From Polytrichum commune (taxonomy: Eukaryota > Streptophyta > Polytrichopsida > Polytrichales > Polytrichaceae), in the NCBI GenBank assembly GCA_950295325.1, contig OX485803.1, positions 74,167,554 to 74,231,553 of the forward strand: DNA of 64,000 nt, read 5' to 3'. The position numbers and the translations under genes are program-made. Numbering within the stretch: position 1 is the first letter of the stretch; the number at the start of each line of letters is the position of its first letter. The notes under the pieces were generated by a model. The model was given only the letters and a program-made list of their open reading frames with translations, was not told the origin of the DNA and searched no databases. Of the stretch, positions 33,208-45,590 are shown piece after piece.

Positions 33208-34197
33208 TTTTTCCATTTTTTCAATTCATTACTTATATGCAATTTGCGGGGCTGGTACAACAAAAGGCCCAACAAGTCTTCAATGCCATGATTGCTTGCT
33301 TGCTTTGCTTGCGTGTTGAGAGTGGGAGACACATCATGTGAAGAACGTGAGTGGACATGAAAGAAGTGCCTTTCAACCGATTTACGGGTTTACTAGAATG
33401 CCAAATTCGGCCACCAAAATACAAAGGAAATCATGCCACATATACCAAACTTGGCCTTCATGCCTCGGGTCGACATACTTAGTTTGGTTACCGATCTTAA
33501 TCGGGACACTTATATTTGCATGCTATGTGGTTTAAGTGTGGTATAAAGACACATGTTTTAAGGAGATTACACAACATGTTCGAAATATGACACTAACCAT
33601 TCTAAGCTCAATAGTCAACATAAATGGGGGGAAGGGGAAGGGGAAGGGGGGGGGGGGTATTTATATGATCATTTTAATGAGCATGGGAATTTGCACTTTG
33701 ATAATGATCAATTTATTCATATGAGCTCCAGAGTTCGTGAGGAAAGTGACTACGTACGGCCTCGGTTTGGATTTGCTAACCGCTTTGTACTAATCGCATG
33801 TTTTATGTTATAGGAGAAGTGGGCTAGTCCGACAAATTAACCATCTACCTTACATTGTGGTGGTTGAATAATTTTGGGTGAAATGTCAAATGTAGGTGGC
33901 CTACATGTCAACATCTGTTTTTTTGGGTCCTTTGTTGAACCTTTCATTCATTAGTACTACGTGACCCCTCTTCCGTGCCAAAAAAAAGTCTAGCAAAGGC
34001 AAGAATCAAAAACAAGGGATTCACATCATGACAAAAGTGTAGTATTCTTCTTCCACACAACTCTTTTGCAAACTTGTCACTGGTGATAACTAACACAAGT
34101 GATAAGAAGAAATTCTCTTGAAGAAGATTGGACTCTTGTATATCTTCTATCTATCCCTTACAAAGTTTGCTTTGGTTGGATGAGCATTCCCAAGAGA
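33208..34197. other. intergenic DNA with a G-rich tract
   Basis: Short ORFs only. 33626-33657 consists of G runs separated by AA, then about 13 G in a row, able to form a G-quadruplex. Confidence 0.45.
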
Positions 34198-34703
34198 TGG
34201 ACTCTTCAATGGAAACCTAAATGACGTGCGTGGGTTACTATGAAATAAAATCCCTTATTATACAAAACATTCATAGAGAAAAATTAGATGTATACGTACT
34301 AACAACAAGCTAGGAAATGGACTCGTGTATTTAATACTAAGCTTTTACATTTTAATGTGATAAATGCCTACTTTACATACACAAAATGTAAATCATGAAA
34401 TCAACAAGGCTTTACTAAATATATAATCCACTTCACTTTCCAACAAGAAAGTCATTGGACCATTTTCATCCATAGGATATAACTCATAATAATATGACCC
34501 TAGAACACACGTCATTTGAATGAACTAAGGTAAATTGGATGAAACTAGCACGTCTATTGTCAACTTTCCTCTAAACCTTAGGGACCCTTCTTGTAGATCT
34601 ACCTTCAAATTGAAATTCTTAATAAGCTTTTTCAATGTACACACTAGGGAAAATAATACCCCTTCCTACACTCATGTTAGTTTGTATGTGGTATCACTCC
34701 CTG
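34198..34703. mobile_element. TIR element family H, copy 1
   Basis: Starts TGGACTCTTCAATGGAAACC and follows the same sequence order as 42233-42910 and 44251-44811 (GTGCGTGGGTT-type block, an ATAAATGCCTAC block, TACACTCATGTTAG near the end). Its right terminus is diverged. Confidence 0.55.
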
Positions 34704-34737
34704 GGTGAACACTTCTCCCGTTAAGGTTAGCTTACCC

Positions 34738-35140
34738 AGTATGGTTACCATGCACCAAAAAAATGAACGTGCTGATTTTTTTTTTAATATTTTGAAGAAG
34801 AAAAAATGAAGTTTGACCGGTCTCTTGTCTTCTCTTGTCTTCATCTTCTATTCCCCCAAAAAAATCATTAAATTTTTATTATAACAACATTTTATGCCAT
34901 GGACCCTTCCCTTTTTCTACCAGAGTGCCTTTTTTGCCTCTCCCAGGACAAAATCCGTTGGACCATGTCAATGGATAATGTAGGCCTTAAAATATGTCTT
35001 TTGGAAGTCTCGAACTCCATGATCACTTTGACATTTTTTCCTTGGTGTAAACCGAAGTCGTCCTGGGACGAGTTCAATGACCAATCACAAATTTTACAAG
35101 ACCATGGGACGACATCATCATCCATGGTGTAAACAACCCC
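34738..35140. mobile_element. 5'-truncated copy of MITE A1
   Basis: From ACCATGCACCAAAA onward it parallels 5675-6137, including TTCTCTTGTCTTCATCTTCT, the Asn/Phe-coding AT-rich centre and the terminal GGTGTAAACAACCCC followed by TAA (35141-35143). The left terminus is missing. The two overlapping 77-codon ORFs at 34892-35132 are chance frames. Confidence 0.6.
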
Positions 35141-35339
35141 TAAACATAGTTAACCTAATTTTGACCTTTGTATCCTAATTCTCACCTCCATCGTATGTTT
35201 CTACTGAAGAAATAATAATGACTACACAAGTAAGCAACCTGTCACATTAAGTTATATAACTCCGTATTTGGCAACATAAACCTGGGCTTTGGAACTGCGT
35301 TAGTAATCAATTAAACACCAACTTTGCATATCATCCACC

Positions 35340-36820
35340 TTCTCAATGGGAAAATCCCAAGAAAAAATTCGGGCTGACAATCATCGGATTGTCGAAACTT
35401 TGTAGGAAGTAAACCGTCACATCCCGAGATGTGAATAATCATAACTGTCACTCCGGAGAAGTGAGTAACAAGACCCAGGAAACCAACTTCCAGAGGACAT
35501 TTGATGGATATAAATGAGGATTGTGGATCTAATATTCTCACAGGAAGAGACCCAAACTGACAATCAAAAGATTGTTCCCACTTTGGAGGGAAGTAGACTG
35601 TCACATCCCGAGATGTGAATAATCGTAAATGCCATCTCCGGAGAATCAAATGATAAGACCCTGAAGACCAACATTCCGACAGACTTAATAATCAAAGAGG
35701 AAGATAAACAATCACCGGATTACTCGAAGTTTGTAGGATGTAGACTGTCACATCCCGAAATGTGAATAATCGTAACCGTCACTGCAGAGAATCGATTGAG
35801 TGACAAGACCCAGGAAACCAACTTCCAGAGGACATTTGATGGATATGAGTGAGGACTGTGGATCTAATCTTCTCACAGGAAGAGGCCCAAACTGACAATC
35901 AAAAGATTGTTCCCACTTTGGAGGAAAGTAGACTGTCACATCTTGAGATGCAAATAATCGTAAATGTCGTCTCCGGAGAATCGAATGATAAGACCTTGAA
36001 GACCAACATTCCCACAGAATTAAGAACCAAAGAGGCAGATTAACAATCACCGGATTACTCGAAGTAGACTGTCACATCCCGAAATGTGCATAATCGTAAC
36101 CGTTACTGCGGAGAATCGATCAAGTGACAAGACCCAGGAAACCAACTTCCAGAGGACATTTGATGGATACGAGTGAGGACTGTGAAAATCTTCTCAAAGG
36201 GAGTCGCAAACTGACAATCAAAAGATCGTTCCACTTTACAGGAACTATACTGTCACATCCCGAGATGTGAATAATCGTAACTGTCGCTCCGGAGAATCGA
36301 ATGATATGACCCTGAAGACCAACATTCCGACAGAATTAATAATCAAAGAGGAAGATTAACAATCACCAGATTACTCGAACTTTGAGGAAGTAGACTGTCA
36401 CATCCCGAGATGTGAATAATCGCAACCGTTGCTGCAGATAATCGATTGAGTGACAAGACCCAGGAAACCAACTTCCAGAGGACATTTGATGGATATGAGT
36501 GAGGACTGTGGATCTAATCTTCTCACAGGAAGAGGCCCAAACTGACAATCAAAAGATTGTTCCACTTTGTAGGAAGTATACTGTCACATCCCGAGATGTG
36601 AATAACCGTAACTGTCGCTCCGGAGAATCGAATGATAAGACCTTGTAAACCAACATTCCAACAGAATTAATAATCAAAGAGGAAGATTAACGATCACCAG
36701 ATTACTCGAACTTTGAGGAAGTAGACTGTCCCATCCCTAGATGTGAATACTCGCAACCGTCGCTGTGGAGAATCAAACCCAGAGGAACAACTTTCATGAG
36801 TTTGATGAATAAAAGAGAGG
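35340..36820. repeat. compound tandem satellite, about 330-bp unit
   Basis: The block GTCACATCCCGAGATGTGAAT or a close variant starts at 35416, 35600, 35747, 35935, 36071, 36252, 36397, 36583 and 36727. Spacings alternate between about 181-188 and 136-147 bases, so the true unit is an alternating pair of about 330 bp in just over four copies. The long sub-unit carries GACAAGACCCAGGAAACCAA. The short one carries GACCAACATTCC and AATAATCAAAGAGG. Each block holds the hairpin CACATC-CCGA-GATGTG, mostly intact. Diverged pieces continue at 36961-37160 and 41127-41300. ORFs across it are artefacts. Confidence 0.85.
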
Positions 36821-36960
36821 GTAGTTGGCCTATAGTTTTTCATAAGCCATTCATAAATAAACAGATGACCCTGATAATTCTCACCTCCACATCATGATGT
36901 TCTAGTGAGAAAAAAACTGAAAATATTAATAAATCGTTACAAAGTTGACCGACCACCTCC

Positions 36961-37160
36961 AAAAGTTCGACCGTTATCCAACACTTAGATTGTAACTGTC
37001 ACACTACGACTTGGAATCATTCAACGTAACACTCAGGAGTTAGTTGCACTTGAATCTGTAGATTCTTCTCCGGGAAGAGGCTCAAACTGACAATCAACAA
37101 TTTGTTAGATTGAAAAACTGTCACACCACGAAATGAGAATATGATCTCATGTTGTCGGTA
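36961..37160. repeat. diverged satellite units
   Basis: Contains GAAGAGGCTCAAACTGACAA, CTGTCACACCACGAAATGAG and AAGACCCAAGAGTC, recognisable as an older copy of the adjacent satellite. Confidence 0.5.
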
Positions 37161-40100
37161 AGACCCAAGAGTCGAGAGGGAATTATCGCGTACGATCGTA
37201 CTCTCATTCATTAATATCAAAGCTTGACTCTTATAGGTTTGTGGCTAATGCATCTCAAATAACTTTGACTAGATTAATTTGGGGTCTGTGCAATCAACTT
37301 GGGTGTCCAATCAACCAAACGAAATTACATCAAAATTGCATATTATTTCTCCATCATTTAAGGGTTGTTAAAGTAGATCATAATTCCCTCTCGATGTTTC
37401 TAGAAATCAAATGTCATACAAAAGTTTCATGGGTGAAAAAGTGGGTGGTTCTAACATGTTTTACACAAATTTCATAATCCTCCCATAAACAACAAATCAT
37501 CCCAATGCTTTTCCCCGTATCATGTTTCTACTTAAATAATAAGAGGTTACAGGATTTACTAATCACTTGAAATAGCTCCCCACTAAAGGTGATGTTTCAT
37601 ACCACCTACTAAGGGGAAGGAGAAATTGTTCAAGATTCGTTATGTACACCTTCTCCACATGTTCATATGGCCCACTGTAATTTTGTCATACCACAATAGT
37701 TTTGGTCAATGTAACTTTTTTTGACCCGCACCTTTTTTGAGCCTACAATATTATATGTTCAAAGTATGAGTATGGAATCAATGTTTTTTACATGAACATG
37801 AACTATTGTGGATTGAAAAATATAATATCAATATGTAATATTGATATTGTACCAAAAAAAACATTATACACACACACACACACACACACACTATAGTGGA
37901 AGCCACCCTAATGATCAACCCACACATAAAATACAATGAGCCACAATAGTCTACCCATGTTAACTTTCAACCCACAATCATAGATTCAAGAGGTGTAAAT
38001 CCCAATGATTTGTAGGTAACTTAGCACCTCAATCGGGACCATAACCTCCAAATCAATATATTGAAGTGAATTTAGATGATATGGCAATAAACTTATAGGG
38101 GACATATTTGAGCTGCAACCCCCATGATAGGTGCCAAGAACGAAAATTTAGATTGTAACAATAACACTCAACTTCAAAACAAAATCATACTCAACTGTGC
38201 AAATCATCTAAGGTGGAGGGTATTGAAACCAACACCCCACCCAAAACTAATGTTAATGGGTTTTCACACTCCTTCTTTGCTCCATTAACTAGTTCACCAC
38301 TAGTCACATCCAAGCTTTGCCAAAACACCTCCCAAGCTAGTGTTTCATCGCTAGAATGCTCCTTGAATGTATATATACTACCTTAAACTTTCCGTTTAGG
38401 GCCGGGAACATGCTATGAACCCTACCTACCAAGTCACGTTTTTTACATGATCATCTAGCTTTCGGAGGTTGTTTCCTCAAACTAAGCTTGGATCTAGTGT
38501 CTCTAACCTTCCACCATCTTGTGGTAGATTTTTCGAGTCATTATGACCACTTTCATATTGCAGACCAGCTAAGGTTTTTGGTTAGATTAGCCAAATTCTA
38601 GAGGTGGTTTTCATAAACTAAGTTGGAATCTTGTCTCATCAACCTCCTACCAACCTACAATAATGTTTTCAGGTGATTCTAACCACTTGGATGAGATGTC
38701 CTACCATGCACATCACGTCCACGCACACACCCTACTTACTTTCTTATGCATTTATAGGTAATACATCACAAGTTATCTAATGTGTACTTCCACTAACACA
38801 TTCAACACCTTAGCTTTGTCAACCCCAAGGAAGATGTTAGCGTACAAGAAGATCAACAATGAGTCTACTTTTTATATCCCTTTCTCAACATTGTACTGCT
38901 TTGCTTTTTAAGGATTGTTATTTGTCCGTACTATCACATATTTTCATGACGCTTCACGTCCATATCTAAAACTTATAAGTTTACACATACTCTCTAAGCT
39001 ATCTTTGCACACATGAACTAAGATAGCCAAAAGGCTCTAGGAATACCCTTGTATACTTCAAAACAACTACCTACTAACAATCCAACTTGGTAGGTTGACA
39101 CCTTGACATAACATTGTACCTAGTTGTTCTAACATGTTTTTGCCCCCTACCTAGTTCATGACTAGCCAGCACATAAGGTCATAAGGTCATAAGCTATTAA
39201 TAAAAGTTTCACAATGTCGTTATAATGACTTCGGACCTACAAGTAATTTCCTAGTTGGTTCAATTACTAAGGCCACACATTTACCACTACTAAACATAGT
39301 GTTTAGTAGTAAATTAGTTTTAAAAGCCCACTAGTGCCAACTCTACTAGCTAGTTGTACTAAGGACAAATTTGACATCAACCACTAGAATGCGATTTCTG
39401 GCCATTCTCACAATCTATGGCCAACTAGTTTGGTTTTTATAAGTTGGTTTACCAAGGTCATGTTCTTAAAAACATAATGCTAGATTCCACCTTAACAACC
39501 AACACCTATAAACACCTTCCAATTGCCAACAGTCTACTACCCTTGAACCGTCCCATGTGGTGTAGTAATGCAAAGGCCCATGGAGTGTTGGTTTTAGGTG
39601 CCATTAAGTGGCACCACCTCATACCGGCATGCACTACCTCCGTATAGGGTAGGTAACAAGCTCCACTCCATCTTGGGTTGGTTCAAGGTGGGTTTCAGGG
39701 TGACTTGTCAATGCTTATCTATTAACCGGGAGGTTGTAGTTCTAGCCATTCTATTCATAAAGCCAAAGAGGTAGGCCCACAAAGCACAAAGAAGGTCAGC
39801 TGTTGGCATTTAGGGGGTTGGTACCTGGGATGCAAGGGGACGGTTTTGCAAGCAAACCGGGTGGGATCATGGAGATGGCAATGTGACTTTGTGCACCGTT
39901 ATAGTTGGGCTATGGTCTAGCTTGGGTCTAATACCCAACTAGGTTGTGTTGGTTTTAGGCAATGAAGGTGGGGATCCTCATCATATGCAAGCTCGTCATA
40001 CATGGGACCTAGGGATTGGTTTAAAGAAGCTAATGATTTTGACTTTACGCATTGAACAAGAAAACGGTAGAACCGTGAGGCTCTGTTCTTTATTATGAAA

Positions 40101-40204
40101 GATTACAATTGTAGTTGTCCACTTTGCTCATGCCAATTCATGGCTATTCACTATACCAAATCTTTCTTGGATTTTGTGCACCTTCTTCTCAAATACGGGT
40201 CAAG
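37161..40204. other. intergenic DNA, no recognised gene
   Basis: AT-rich, short ORFs only. A (AC)12 microsatellite lies at 37868-37891. Confidence 0.4.
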
Positions 40205-40340
40205 GATTGAAGCTACTCATATATCACCCGAAATTTTCAAAATAACTAATCAAGAACTACAAAAATAACTATAGTTAACTAGATTTCTTTCAATGCATTT
40301 TAGGGAGCACTTATATATAAACTATAGTTAACATCCACAT
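40205..40340. repeat. fragment of MULE-like family I
   Basis: Contains AAATTTTCAAAATAAC, ACTATAGTTAACTAGA and a CAATGCATTTTAGGGAG block also found in the element at 54144-54608. No termini. Confidence 0.45.
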
Positions 40341-40621
40341 GAAATAAAGTGGACCAAAAATAACAAGAACAAGTAACGTTCAAGTGTGAACACAAAGTGG
40401 TTAGGAAATTTGCTCTTGAAACGAAGAAGTTGATGCATAGTCTATGTCCTACAGACAGAGCCAATAACAAATATTCAATTGGGGCTAATTTTTTTTCTTT
40501 ATACCTATGTTTAGCCCAAAGGCTAATATGAAGAAAGAGAAATGTATATACATCAACCACATAGCCTCAATATGTATGCGGAATAGCTTAAAGTGTTAGT
40601 TAAGCACCCTCTCTACCTTAA

Positions 40622-41123
40622 GGGGCGGTTTACACTATGGACCAAGAGCCATGACCAAGAAAATTAAATCATTTTCATGGTCACAGCTCTTGGCCAAGAG
40701 CCGTGACCATGAAAAATCAAAAATGGATTTTTGAGTGGCTTGGTCACTCTTGTAGTGTAAAGTGGATTTGGACCGGGACAACTTTGGGCTGATTTTTTTA
40801 ATTTCTATCCCAACGATCTACAGTAACGTCAAAAAAAATCGGGAAAAAAATAAAAATCGGCCAATGGCTGATTTTCAGCCTTACGGCTCCCTTGATTTCC
40901 GTTGAGTCGAGCATTTTGCCTCGCCTCAACGGAAAACCCGTTGGACCATGGCACATTATCCAAATGGTAGATTTTAGTAGTTTTTGGGGACCTCAAAGTT
41001 AGTGGTCATTCTCCTTTTTTCAAGGTAGTGTAAAGCCAAATGGGACCAAGAGCACTTTACTCTCCAATCACAGATTTTAGAATTTCATCGTCATGGCTCT
41101 TGGTCCATAGTGTAAACCGCCCC
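40622..41123. mobile_element. MITE, PIF/Harbinger-like, copy C
   Basis: A 502-bp element with near-perfect long inverted ends, GGGGCGGTTTACACTATGGA and its inverse, extended through CCAAGAGCCATGA. An exact TAA duplication flanks it (40619-40621 and 41124-41126). It is probably the youngest member of this group. Confidence 0.85.
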
Positions 41124-41126
41124 TAA

Positions 41127-41300
41127 GTACGTGCTCCCATGAAGAATCTCAAACTGACAATCACCAAATGGTTAGAAATATTCTCACACCCACATGATGC
41201 AACTAATGACCAGAACTGTCACTCACACTTAGAATCAAGGGAGCACCATCACTAAGATGTTAAGAGGAATCATTTAAGGATTTTAAGAGTCGGGAAAGTC
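41127..41300. repeat. diverged satellite fragment
   Basis: Carries GAATCTCAAACTGACAATCA and GAACTGTCACTCACACTTAG, matching the order in the satellite at 35340-37160. It abuts the right end of MITE C. Confidence 0.45.
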
Positions 41301-42232
41301 CAACATAAGAAGCAAGGGTAAATTTGTCATGTGTTGGATTTTCAATCAATCTTTACAAGTCCCAACTACATTACATATATAATAGAGGGTCTTAATTGAT
41401 TTAACAAAAAAATAGTTATTTGCTAGAAGACGAATTGCCACGTGTCGTATCCATATTGGTCAAGATCGTGTGTCATTCCAACGTGTAAATTAGCTTTCAA
41501 CACTTACAGTGTTGAACTAGACAACACCATGTTATATTTTCTTTTGTGGCATTAAGATTGATGGGTTGTGTTAGTTGGAGTGGCCTCCATTGTCAATAGT
41601 CATGAACAACAAGTGTCATCTTCTATGGGTGTCACCCGGTGACTGCAAAGCCGTTCATGTGTGTTTACAATGAATAGTGTGGGTCACGCTAATCATATTT
41701 ATAGTGTTGTTATCATGTGTATGTTTGTACATGTTTGTCAACTTTCTTTCTTACGAGATGCAAACAAATTTGGTTGCCTAACCTTCCAAAGGTTCTTCTC
41801 TCTTGAAGCATGTGGGTCTTTAATATCATAATACCAACTAAGTAGCCTATAGTTGGTCCAGTTCCCTTGGAAGAGAATTGCCAATGTCCATAGCAAAAGA
41901 GGAAATCAACTTTTAATGGAAATGAAAGAAGTCTTGCAAACAAAGCACCTCTCCAACATACCCAATTTTAGCAAATGCGAGCTCAAGAGTGGCTTCATTT
42001 TTTTGCATCTTCAAATCAACACACTTCATGATTTAGCTCTTATCATCCACACTTCCATAAAGTGCTCCCTTCATTAAGCAAAAACACTTGAGAATCTCTA
42101 TCACATTGGACATGTGGTTGAGGCCTTTACTTGCATGACCCATACACATGCTCCACAAAGCCGACCTTGCCATGTAAATACATCGATTTTATTGGGTTGA
42201 GTTTAATGTAAATCAAGATATGTAATCCATTG
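41301..42232. other. intergenic DNA, no recognised gene
   Basis: Short ORFs on both strands, none convincing. Confidence 0.4.
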
Positions 42233-42910
42233 CCCTCTTCATTGGAAACCTAAATGACATGCGTGGGTTGTTATGAATTAAACCCCTTATATACAAGAAC
42301 TTTATAAATAAAGCAAGTGTATGCATACAAACGTCATGTTATAAAATGGACTCATGTATTTATAATAAGTTTTTCAATGTAATGTAATAAATGCCTCCAC
42401 TATATATACAAAATGAAAATCTCAAACTAAATGATCATTTATTACATAGAAAATCCACTTTCACTTTCCAATAAAAAATTCATTGAACATTTTCTCATCC
42501 ATACCTTGTAACTCAAAGATTGCATTAAGCAAACAAAGATAAGAGCACACCAACTTAACCATAATTTAGAGAGCAAAACTCAAGGGAGTCCATGAGCCTT
42601 CAATTTGTAAAAAAACATAATTCAAATGCAAACCCCAACAAGGATGAACAAGGCAGTCATCGAGGACTATTACCATATGACAATAATGAATGAAAATGTG
42701 AAATGAATGGAACTATCACATCTATTGTCATTTTTGTCTCTAACCCTAGGACCTCCTTTTGTAAATACGCCTTTAGTTCAACATTCTTAAATGTGCACAC
42801 TACAAAAAAATTATACCTCTCCCTTATGTATACTATGTACACTAATGCGTCAAATAATAGCCCTTCTTACACTCATGTTAGTTCATATGTGGTATGAAAA
42901 GTCTACCCCC
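42233..42910. mobile_element. TIR element family H, copy 2
   Basis: Runs from CTCTTCATTGGAAACC to GGTATGAAAAGTCTACCC. It is parallel to 44251-44811 but about 120 bases longer because of extra sequence around 42520-42680. Confidence 0.55.
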
Positions 42911-43123
42911 AAGGCCCATTTCCTTGATTTTGTGTTGAGGCATGGAAATTTCCATCCTCATAATAACATGTTTTTAGGCCAAATGCGCCAAGCTTAGACA
43001 TGTTGCCAAGCTTGGATGTGGTAAATTTGATGAAACCTCTTCTTACAATAGATGTGACTTTCTCACAATGCCATTATAATGGGGTCCCCCTTGAGGTCTT
43101 TGACTATGCCAAAATACCAAGTA

Positions 43124-44171
43124 GTATCGTACATAGGCCACTTACCGCTCACAACCACTAACCGTGCACTTCACCGTTCACTTTTAGTCTCGACCGTCCA
43201 ATCTCCGTGCTTCCATGGTAATTTTGAATCTTTTTATGATTGAACAGTTAAGGAAATTGAAGTGGGAGCTCAAAAATGTTACATTTCAAGATTTAGAAGC
43301 AAATGCAGAGAGAATGAGCATCAAACAAACAATATTGATGCTCCAAGGTGGATCAAAATTCCAATGACAAGTAAGACAATATTTTCAATTTGATTATGTA
43401 AACTTGATTTTTGCTTCATTGTATGTCATGTATGTTAGTATGTCAACCTCTCAATTTTTACAAGCATTATTGATTTTCAAATATTCGATTTTGTATGTTG
43501 TTATAGGAACAATGTCCATCAACAAGAAGACCTTTCCAACATCTTGAAGATTCCTTCATTCCCTAAAGCTTCTAGAAGAAAACCTAAGAATCCTAAAAGA
43601 TTGAATCCTCGTGGAAAATGCTTAACTTCACAAACATATACTTTGGAAAGGCAAAGAGTTGCAAACGAGTTGGAAGATGAGTTTAACAAGCAAGAAGAGA
43701 AGAAGCAAAGAAGAGCAAACCTTGCAAAAGCGAAGAATGATGAAAAAATCTGGAAGCAGCTTGAAAAGGAGAAGGTAGCAAAACTGAAGAAGAAAGAAAA
43801 ACAAGAATGCCCAACAGAAAATAAGGTTGAGAAAAAACAAGAAATGAGGCTTAAAAGCCAACAACGTCCAACATTCGTGTTTGCCAAAAAAAAAGAGCTT
43901 CTTTTGTAACGCCTCTAGCAAAAGTTGAATGAACATTGATAGTGCACGGTTAGTGGTTAAGGTAGTTAATTTCCAATGCCCAATACAGTTGTATAAAGAA
44001 CTATGAAAAGGTCATGATTTTTCAATAAAATTTTCCATTTTGCTTTTCAACACTAATATTAAGTGAGCCATTAATTTAATTCAAATATCAAATTTGGAAA
44101 ATTTTGCTACCCACCTCAAAAAATGAAACATCAAAGTCAAATGTGCACGGTTAGTAGCCTACCTACGATAC
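43124..44171 (+). mobile_element. TIR element carrying a Lys-rich ORF (element M)
   Basis: The left end contains ATCGTACATAGGCCACTTACC. The right end, inverted, reads ATCGTAGGTAGGCTACTAACC. A second inner pair, ACCACTAACCGTGCAC at about 43154 and GTGCACGGTTAGTGG at about 43942, suggests a nested or duplicated terminus. Between the ends lies an ORF with an intron-like interval, so it may be a gene-carrying non-autonomous element. No transposase recognised. Confidence 0.5.
43507..43908 (+). CDS. Lys/Glu-rich ORF inside element M
   Basis: The frame opens after TTGTTATAG, an acceptor-like site, and runs NNVHQEDLSNILKIPSFP... to TAA at about 43909, some 133 codons. It has no ATG at its start; a TTG occurs at 43544. 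The second half is a strongly charged Lys/Glu/Gln helix, likely coiled coil. An upstream exon-like segment at about 43247-43365 encodes a similar charged helix (LRKLKWELKNVTFQDLEANA) and is followed by GTAAG, but its frame ends in TGA just before that donor, so the spliced product appears broken. I do not recognise the protein. Opposite-strand ORFs here are shadows. Confidence 0.35.
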
Positions 44172-44250
44172 CTAAAGCATTGTTGCAAATGACCACAATA
44201 AGGTGAATGTTTGCAGTCTTCATTTGCAAGCTCTCAATTTTAACATGGGG

Positions 44251-44811
44251 GGGTGGACTCTTCATTAGAAACCTAAATATTGTGCGTGGGTAAATATGAC
44301 ACAAAGCCCCCTATATACAAAACATTTATAAAGAAGAAGGAAAATGTATATGTACTAACAATAAGCTAGAAAACAAAGTCATGTATTTATACTAAGCTTT
44401 TCATTTCATTGTGATAAATGCCTACACTACGTACACAAAATATAAATCCTGAAATCAATGGCTTTCACTACATATATAATCCACTCTCACTTCCCAACGA
44501 GAAAGTCATTAGACTATTTTCGTCCGTAGGATACAACTCATTATAATATGACCTAAAACACACGTCATTTGAATGAACTAAGGTGAATTGGATGAAACAA
44601 GCACATGTATTGTCAAAATTTCCTTTAAATCTTTAGGGGGCCCTTTTGCACATCTACCTTCAAATTGAAATTCTTAGTAATTTTTTTGAATGTACATGCT
44701 AGCAGAAAATAACACCTCTCCCTTATCTACATTGTGTATGTTAATGCCTCAAATAATACCCCTTCATCCACTCACATTAATTAGTTCGTACATGATATGA
44801 AGAGTCCACCC
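44251..44811. mobile_element. TIR element family H, copy 3
   Basis: A 561-bp element with perfect 15-bp inverted ends GGGTGGACTCTTCAT and ATGAAGAGTCCACCC. No clear target duplication. It is the best-preserved of three copies in the window. Confidence 0.7.
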
Positions 44812-45590
44812 TTAGGGGCTTTTATTAATGTGAGCTTATTTCACATTAAGGTGAGAAATATCATGTGAGCCACCAACTTGCAAAAAGAGTTGAGGGTCAT
44901 GATCACTTTGAAGTCCATATCATGAGTGTTGGAGTTCAAATTGGAATTTGTGTTACAAAAGATGGGCAAAACATGTTGTTGGCTTTGGGCACTAACCACT
45001 CCCATTTGTGGTGCATATATATAATATGCTCAAGGCACCAATCAAGACCAAGCGAGTTTTTTTTGCCCTTAACATCATTCATGGAGCTCATCATCATCAT
45101 GAATCCAATTCTACTTACAAATGGTCCTCAATGTTGAAGATATTTCACCTCGGGGGGGCAGTGTGTTAAAAAGTTAAGGATATAGGTGCGAACAACCACT
45201 ATTTTATAGGGGGGTATTACTTTCAATTCTCTTCTTTTTTTCACATGCTATTATTATGTAAATTTCTACTTTGGGTTAATAGAAAAATGGGTTGCATTAC
45301 TTATAATTCCAAATTACCTATTATTCCATACCCTATAGTACTTTAAAGATGTCCATTGCCATTTTTGATACCCTATATTACTCTTAAGCCCATTTATAAT
45401 TTTTTGCCCCCATGTTTTTAAATTACCCTATCATTTGTTCGCACGTATATTGCTACTCCGACCAATGACTACCCCCCCCCCCCCCGAGTATTTCACTTGT
45501 CTATCCGCAAAAGAAGAGAAAAAGGAAGTAAAGAGGAAGGTTGATTACCAAGTGTGTTCCTCTCTTCATTACCGGTTTGGGAGTTAAGAA
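44812..45590. other. intergenic DNA, no recognised gene
   Basis: A 90-codon ORF at 44865-45137 resembles nothing known to me. A run of 14 C lies at 45472-45485. Confidence 0.4.

Noticed and set aside
35311-36548. Possible CRISPR-like array or coding repeats
   Set aside because: Units of about 330 bp with alternating sub-units are a eukaryotic satellite. ORFs across it break between units.
43519-43936. Two overlapping minus-strand Phe-rich ORFs
   Set aside because: They are the complement of a Lys-rich plus-strand frame, which yields Phe/Leu-rich shadows.
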